From the NCBI GenBank assembly GCA_003157445.1, contig PMJN01000300.1, forward strand, positions 1 to 9,897: a stretch of DNA of 9,897 nucleotides, in the 5' to 3' direction. The notes beneath the pieces are model-generated. The model was not told where the DNA came from. It saw only the letters and a list, made by a program, of their open reading frames with translations, and searched no databases. Within the stretch, counting starts at the first letter, position 1; each line of letters begins with the position of its first letter. The position numbers and the translations under genes were made by a program. The DNA is from Micrococcales bacterium (GTDB lineage: Bacteria; Actinomycetota; Actinomycetes; Actinomycetales; Dermatophilaceae). Of this stretch, positions 7,139 to 9,897 are shown piece after piece.

Positions 7139-8968
7139 TTAGCTGCAGACGGCGTCCTTGAGCGTGACCTGTAGCGGACGCACCAGGGGTTGGCGCAGCA
7201 CGATCGGTGTTGCAGCGCTGGTGGGCTCGCTCAGATGCAGCACGACGGTGCGTGAGGTGCCGCGAGGCAGTTCTACGTCGATCATGTATACCGGGTGCCC
7301 GCGTTCGACACCGATGCGGCCCGTGCCGGGCCGGCCGGCGACCGTCACGCTGTGCAACACCGCCCCCTGGGTGGCCAAGTAGCTCACCTCCAGGCGGTTG
7401 TCGCCGACCTTGATCGGGTAGGAGTGGCTGTCTTCTCGGCCTGTGACGATGGGGGGCAGGCCAGCAGCCGGCGCGTTGTTGGTCAAGGTGATCGTCACCG
7501 TGCTGGCCCGGGTGGGTCCGCAGCCGGTGGCCTGCCAGGTGAGGGAGCGATCGAGGTAGTAGTCGAGCTTGTTGCCGCCGGCGTTGACGATGGACATGCC
7601 GACATATGGCGCGGTGGTAACTGGGATGATGCCGGCCAGAGAGGTCTGTGCCAGCTCTGCCTGGATGGCCGGGTCGGCGCTCCAGACCAGGAACCGTCGT
7701 TCACTTGCGGCCTGTCCGGCGGCTCGCAGTAGCGCTGTGGGTTGGCTGTGCGTGTCGATGATCTTCTTGCTGGCGGCGGAGGCGACTTCGAGCAGGTAGG
7801 CCTTTCGTTGCGTATTGTCAGCACCGCTGCTGCCTGGGAACATGGCGTAGTTGGTGGCCTGGGTCAGCGCGACGGCGTTGCCGGCGTTGACCTGTGACTT
7901 GTCCGGCAGCGTGGCTGGCCCGGTCACGGCTAAGAGGTAGCCGAGGGCGGTGGGGTCCACGGCGATGACTCCGTCGACCTTCTGACCGCTGTAGTTCTTC
8001 CACATGGACGCCCAGATCTGCGCGGCGTAGGGAAAGTTGGGACTCAGGTTGCCGTTGCCGTAAAGGGTGGTCGTGCCGGCCGCGTCGTAGAGGTGGTGGT
8101 AGTCAGGGCCGAAGTCCACGTTGGCGGCGACTCCTTCCAGCGTCGTGTCGCTTTCCATGCGGGTGAACTGGAGCTTGCCATCGTTGGCCTCGATGATTGC
8201 GAAGGCGCCCGGCAACCCGCCGGTACCACGGGATTCGGCTTCGTTCTGAAAAGCCAGGAAGTAGCGCTGAGGGCCATTTTGGCCGAGCATCGTCGGCAGG
8301 ACCCGCACGGCGAGGTCGGCCGAGGTCAGGGTGTTGTCAAGGTCGCTGACCTGGCGTAGCGCGCCGGCGTAGGAGGAGTCGATTGAGCTCAGCCAGGTGT
8401 GGGCGGGAAGTGCACTGATGGTCTTGGTGGTCTGAGCCACGAGCGCCGATGCGGAGTTGATAGCCGGGGCGGCGGCCGTGATGCGTGCCAGGTCGATGCT
8501 GCCGTCGGGCTGGCGCAGGGTGCGCGGGTTGAGGCCCTGGGCGGCACTGACGAGCTGCGGGAGCGCGTCGCGACCAATCGCGTCGGCTCCTGCGGTGAGC
8601 CCGCGGACGGTCTTCAGCGGTTCGCCGCCGGAGGGCAGGGCGGCGGCCAGGGCCCATAACGGACCGGAGGTCAGCTGGTTGGCACGATGGGCATGGGTCG
8701 CCAGAGCCGCGGCGGTGGTCCGTCCCGCCGACCAGTTGCTCGCCGACAGCTGGGTGCTCAGCGTGCGGGCTTCGGCGCGGACCTGGTTGAGCTCGCTGCG
8801 GGCCATCAGGGCGGTGACGCCGAGCCAGAGGCCCCCAAGAAGCAGCACACCACCGGCTGTGATCATCGCGAAGCCGATTCGTCTACGACGAGCCCAGGCG
8901 CGATCCGGCACACTGATCGGCCCTTGTTCACTGACGTCTGAGGGTTTATTCACGCTCTGCGGATTCAA
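7139..8968 (-). CDS. DUF4012 domain-containing membrane-anchored protein
   Basis: The 609-residue protein has a cytoplasmic N-terminus with an RRRR cluster at 27-30, one transmembrane segment at about 32-55 and a large extracellular part. The hallmark of DUF4012 is at 228-255: LGQNGPQRYFLAFQNEAESR followed by GTGGLPGA. The region before it is Ala/Leu-rich and helical, and the segment after it includes KVDGVIAVDPTALGYLLAVTGP, also typical. The C-terminal 130 residues look like a beta-sandwich, with Cys residues in GCGPTR and at 608 that could pair. The function is unknown; such genes often lie near exopolysaccharide or glycan loci in Gram-positive bacteria. The start must be TTG 8968-8966 or later, because a TGA stands directly upstream in frame; AGAGAG is 9 nt before it. 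GTG at residue 6 is an alternative. The gene is downstream of the LAFTG peptide gene on the same strand, behind a terminator. Confidence 0.87.
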   Translation of the reverse strand: MNPQSVNKPSDVSEQGPISVPDRAWARRRRIGFAMITAGGVLLLGGLWLGVTALMARSELNQVRAEARTLSTQLSASNWSAGRTTAAALATHAHRANQLTSGPLWALAAALPSGGEPLKTVRGLTAGADAIGRDALPQLVSAAQGLNPRTLRQPDGSIDLARITAAAPAINSASALVAQTTKTISALPAHTWLSSIDSSYAGALRQVSDLDNTLTSADLAVRVLPTMLGQNGPQRYFLAFQNEAESRGTGGLPGAFAIIEANDGKLQFTRMESDTTLEGVAANVDFGPDYHHLYDAAGTTTLYGNGNLSPNFPYAAQIWASMWKNYSGQKVDGVIAVDPTALGYLLAVTGPATLPDKSQVNAGNAVALTQATNYAMFPGSSGADNTQRKAYLLEVASAASKKIIDTHSQPTALLRAAGQAASERRFLVWSADPAIQAELAQTSLAGIIPVTTAPYVGMSIVNAGGNKLDYYLDRSLTWQATGCGPTRASTVTITLTNNAPAAGLPPIVTGREDSHSYPIKVGDNRLEVSYLATQGAVLHSVTVAGRPGTGRIGVERGHPVYMIDVELPRGTSRTVVLHLSEPTSAATPIVLRQPLVRPLQVTLKDAVCS

Positions 8969-9001
8969 TCATGATTGCTCTCTAATCGTGCTGAGGCCAC
9001 G

Positions 9002-9036
9002 AAAAAGGGCCGGTCGTGTGAGGCGGACCGGCCCTT
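9002..9036 (-). terminator. Strong intrinsic terminator after the LAFTG peptide gene
   Basis: A perfect 11-bp inverted repeat (AAGGGCCGGTC at 9005-9015 and its complement at 9026-9036) with a 10-nt loop. On the minus strand it ends in TTTTT from the A-run at 9002-9006. It begins 18 bp past the stop of the small surface peptide gene and ends about 34 nt before the DUF4012 start codon. Confidence 0.88.
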
Positions 9037-9054
9037 CTCGCTGTGCGGCAGGTG

Positions 9055-9396
9055 TTAGGAGTTGACCTTGCGACGCTTGCCGACGAGCACCATTGCGCCA
9101 CCGCCGACCAGGAGCAGGCCGCCGAGTGCGCCGATGCCGATAGCGTTTGTGCCGGTGAAAGCCAATCCGCCAGTCGCGGTTGCACCACTGGCGCTTGTGG
9201 TGGTACCGCTGGCGCTTGTGGTGGTACCGCTGGCGTTTGTTCCAGTTCCAGTGCTCGCGCTGGTTCCCAGGACCTGGACACCCGGAGACGGCGGGTAGGG
9301 ACCGACCGCGCTCGCTGGTCCTGCGAACGTCAACACGGCCATGAGTGCGCCAAGTATTACGATAAGAGGCCCACGAAGACGCTTAGTGGCTGACAT
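9055..9396 (-). CDS. Small LAFTG (LPxTG-like) cell-wall-anchored surface peptide
   Basis: A 113-residue precursor with a complete surface-protein layout. It has a signal peptide at 1-30 (basic SATKRLR, hydrophobic core, cleavage after GPASA) and a short mature region starting VGPYPPSPGVQVLG. A Ser/Thr/Gly-rich linker with SASGTTT repeats covers about 45-77. The sorting signal is LAFTG at 78-82, followed by a Gly-rich hydrophobic segment at about 85-106 and a KRRK tail. The LAxTG pentapeptide is typical of class E sortase substrates such as the long chaplins. After both cleavages only about 51 residues would remain on the wall. The PYPP...GVQV start resembles larger actinobacterial LPxTG proteins that continue into an Ig-like domain, absent here. 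The ATG at 9396-9394 is set by GGGAG (plus 9401-9405). An in-frame extension to 9522 reads through the promoter and repeats and is rejected. No sortase gene is in the window. Confidence 0.85.
   Translation of the reverse strand: MSATKRLRGPLIVILGALMAVLTFAGPASAVGPYPPSPGVQVLGTSASTGTGTNASGTTTSASGTTTSASGATATGGLAFTGTNAIGIGALGGLLLVGGGAMVLVGKRRKVNS
9185..9247. repeat. 21-bp tandem repeat inside the surface peptide gene
   Basis: Units at 9185-9205 and 9206-9226 differ at a single base (A or G at their third position). A third unit at 9227-9247 is diverged in its second half. Each encodes seven residues of the SASGTTT linker. The repeat keeps the reading frame, so gain or loss of units would change only linker length. 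Confidence 0.9.
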
Positions 9397-9401
9397 GATT
9401 C

Positions 9402-9441
9402 TCCCTGAATAAGTGCGCAAATCCCTGAATAAGTGCGCAAA
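9402..9441. repeat. Perfect 20-bp tandem duplication in the 5' leader
   Basis: Two identical 20-bp copies (9402-9421 and 9422-9441) lie directly upstream of the LAFTG peptide start codon. Each copy contains the palindrome TGCGCA and, on the minus strand, ends in CAGGGA. The proximal copy supplies most of the ribosome-binding site used by the gene. Confidence 0.95.
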
Positions 9442-9466
9442 TCGTACAAATGGACTCAAAATGTAG

Positions 9467-9518
9467 CAGGCATTGTGTGCCCCCGCTGCCCATATTCTAG
9501 ACTCCAAGCCAATGCCTG
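9467..9518. repeat. 9-bp inverted repeat bracketing the minus-strand -10 box
   Basis: CAGGCATTG at 9467-9475 and its exact complement CAATGCCTG at 9510-9518 are 43 bp apart centre to centre. The right arm overlaps the -35 box by two bases and the left arm would lie about 12-20 nt into the transcript, as expected for a paired operator. It could also form a long-loop stem. Confidence 0.55.
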
Positions 9519-9522
9519 ACAA
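9494..9522 (-). promoter_or_regulatory. Sigma70-like promoter for the surface peptide gene
   Basis: On the minus strand TTGTCA (9522-9517) and TAGAAT (9499-9494) are separated by exactly 17 bp; each hexamer matches the consensus at five of six positions. The predicted transcript would begin near 9487 and carry a leader of about 90 nt containing the 20-bp duplication. Confidence 0.65.
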
Positions 9523-9621
9523 TCCCCGATGTATGTTTAGTATACGTCCTTTCAGACTTCAAGCTCAGATTGGTTGGACTCAGTTCGGGACGTGCGACGA
9601 GCCGCGGGTAGGCTCGGGTGT

Positions 9622-9897
9622 ATGAGGGACCTTGGCGAGAGGCTCAGGGCCAAGGGCATGCGACTGACCCGGCAGCGGGAGCGAATCATCGATGCGGTCC
9701 ATGGCCTTGGTCATGCCACGCCGGATGGACTTGCCGCAGCCGTCGCCCGAGACGGTGGGCCGACTTTGTCGCTGTCCACGATCTACCGCAACCTCGAGGC
9801 GCTCGAGGAGGTGGGAGTGGTCTCCCATACCCATCTTGACCACCGCTCACCGACCTACCACCTCTCCGATCACGCCGACCACCTACACCTGGTCTGC
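9622..9897 (+). CDS. Fur-family metal-responsive regulator, C-terminus off the right edge
   Basis: The first 92 residues of a Fur-superfamily repressor are present. The winged-helix DNA-binding domain covers about 1-80, with RLTRQRERIIDAV, the recognition helix LSTIYRNLEALEEVG at about 51-65, and the wing VVSHTHLDHRSPTYHL. The hinge and start of the dimerisation domain follow as HADHLHLVC at 84-92, which contains the first metal-ligand histidines and the first cysteine expected of a CxxC zinc site; the rest is beyond the window. The ATG at 9622 has a modest GGGTAGG stretch about 9 nt upstream. I cannot tell Fur, Zur, Nur or peroxide-sensing members apart from this half. It is divergent from the LAFTG peptide gene across a 225-bp region; no clear promoter or Fur box for it was found. 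Confidence 0.93.
   Translation, partial: MRDLGERLRAKGMRLTRQRERIIDAVHGLGHATPDGLAAAVARDGGPTLSLSTIYRNLEALEEVGVVSHTHLDHRSPTYHLSDHADHLHLVC

Noticed and set aside
9402..9441. CRISPR or iteron-type replication origin
   Set aside because: Only two adjacent copies with no spacers, and no replication gene or AT-rich origin nearby.
9397..9522. N-terminal extension of the LAFTG peptide ORF to 9522
   Set aside because: The extension would be encoded by the promoter and the 20-bp duplication, and would bury the signal peptide; the ATG at 9396 has a proper ribosome-binding site.

Overview
The window is chromosomal DNA from a mycothiol-producing, high-GC actinobacterium (Actinomycetota). Three things point there: a complete mycothiol synthase gene, a GlnR-type orphan regulator directly upstream of it, and a cell-wall sorting signal of the LAxTG type used by class E sortases. 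GTG and TTG starts and weak or absent Shine-Dalgarno sites on some genes also fit. The genus cannot be called from the sequence alone.

Layout. Bases 1-3258 (minus strand) are a tight operon read right to left: glnR, mshD, ppk1 (ppk1 runs off the left edge), with gaps of 9 and 10 bp. Divergent from it, at 3326-3578, is what looks like a frameshifted remnant of a MoaD/ThiS sulfur-carrier gene. It is followed 16 bp later by an uncharacterised multi-span membrane protein (3595-4440). A DsrE-family protein (4486-4857, minus) converges on that gene and is divergent from a nitrobindin/FABP-like haem protein (4923-5426, plus). The nitrobindin gene leads a second tight operon with a low-molecular-weight protein tyrosine phosphatase (5437-6024) and a membrane-anchored secreted protein carrying Asp-box (BNR) repeats (6026-6955); gaps are 10 bp and 1 bp.

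A low-GC convergent spacer (6956-7138) separates this from a minus-strand envelope pair: a very small LAFTG cell-wall-anchored peptide (9055-9396) and a 609-residue DUF4012 protein (7139-8968). A strong intrinsic terminator lies between them, about 34 nt before the DUF4012 start. Upstream of the small surface peptide are a good sigma70-like promoter, a 9-bp inverted repeat that brackets the promoter's -10 box, and a perfect 20-bp tandem duplication that reaches into the ribosome-binding region. The right edge holds the first 92 codons of a Fur-family metalloregulator (9622 onward, plus).

How it fits together. The left half is conserved actinobacterial housekeeping: nitrogen control, mycothiol, polyphosphate, sulfur transfer and nitrobindin. 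As I recall, DsrE, nitrobindin and Fur-family genes are often close together in actinobacteria. If so, the phosphatase, Asp-box protein, DUF4012 protein and LAFTG peptide form an envelope-directed block inserted between nitrobindin and Fur. That block is the least understood part of the window. No rRNA, tRNA, CRISPR array, transposase or attachment site was seen.
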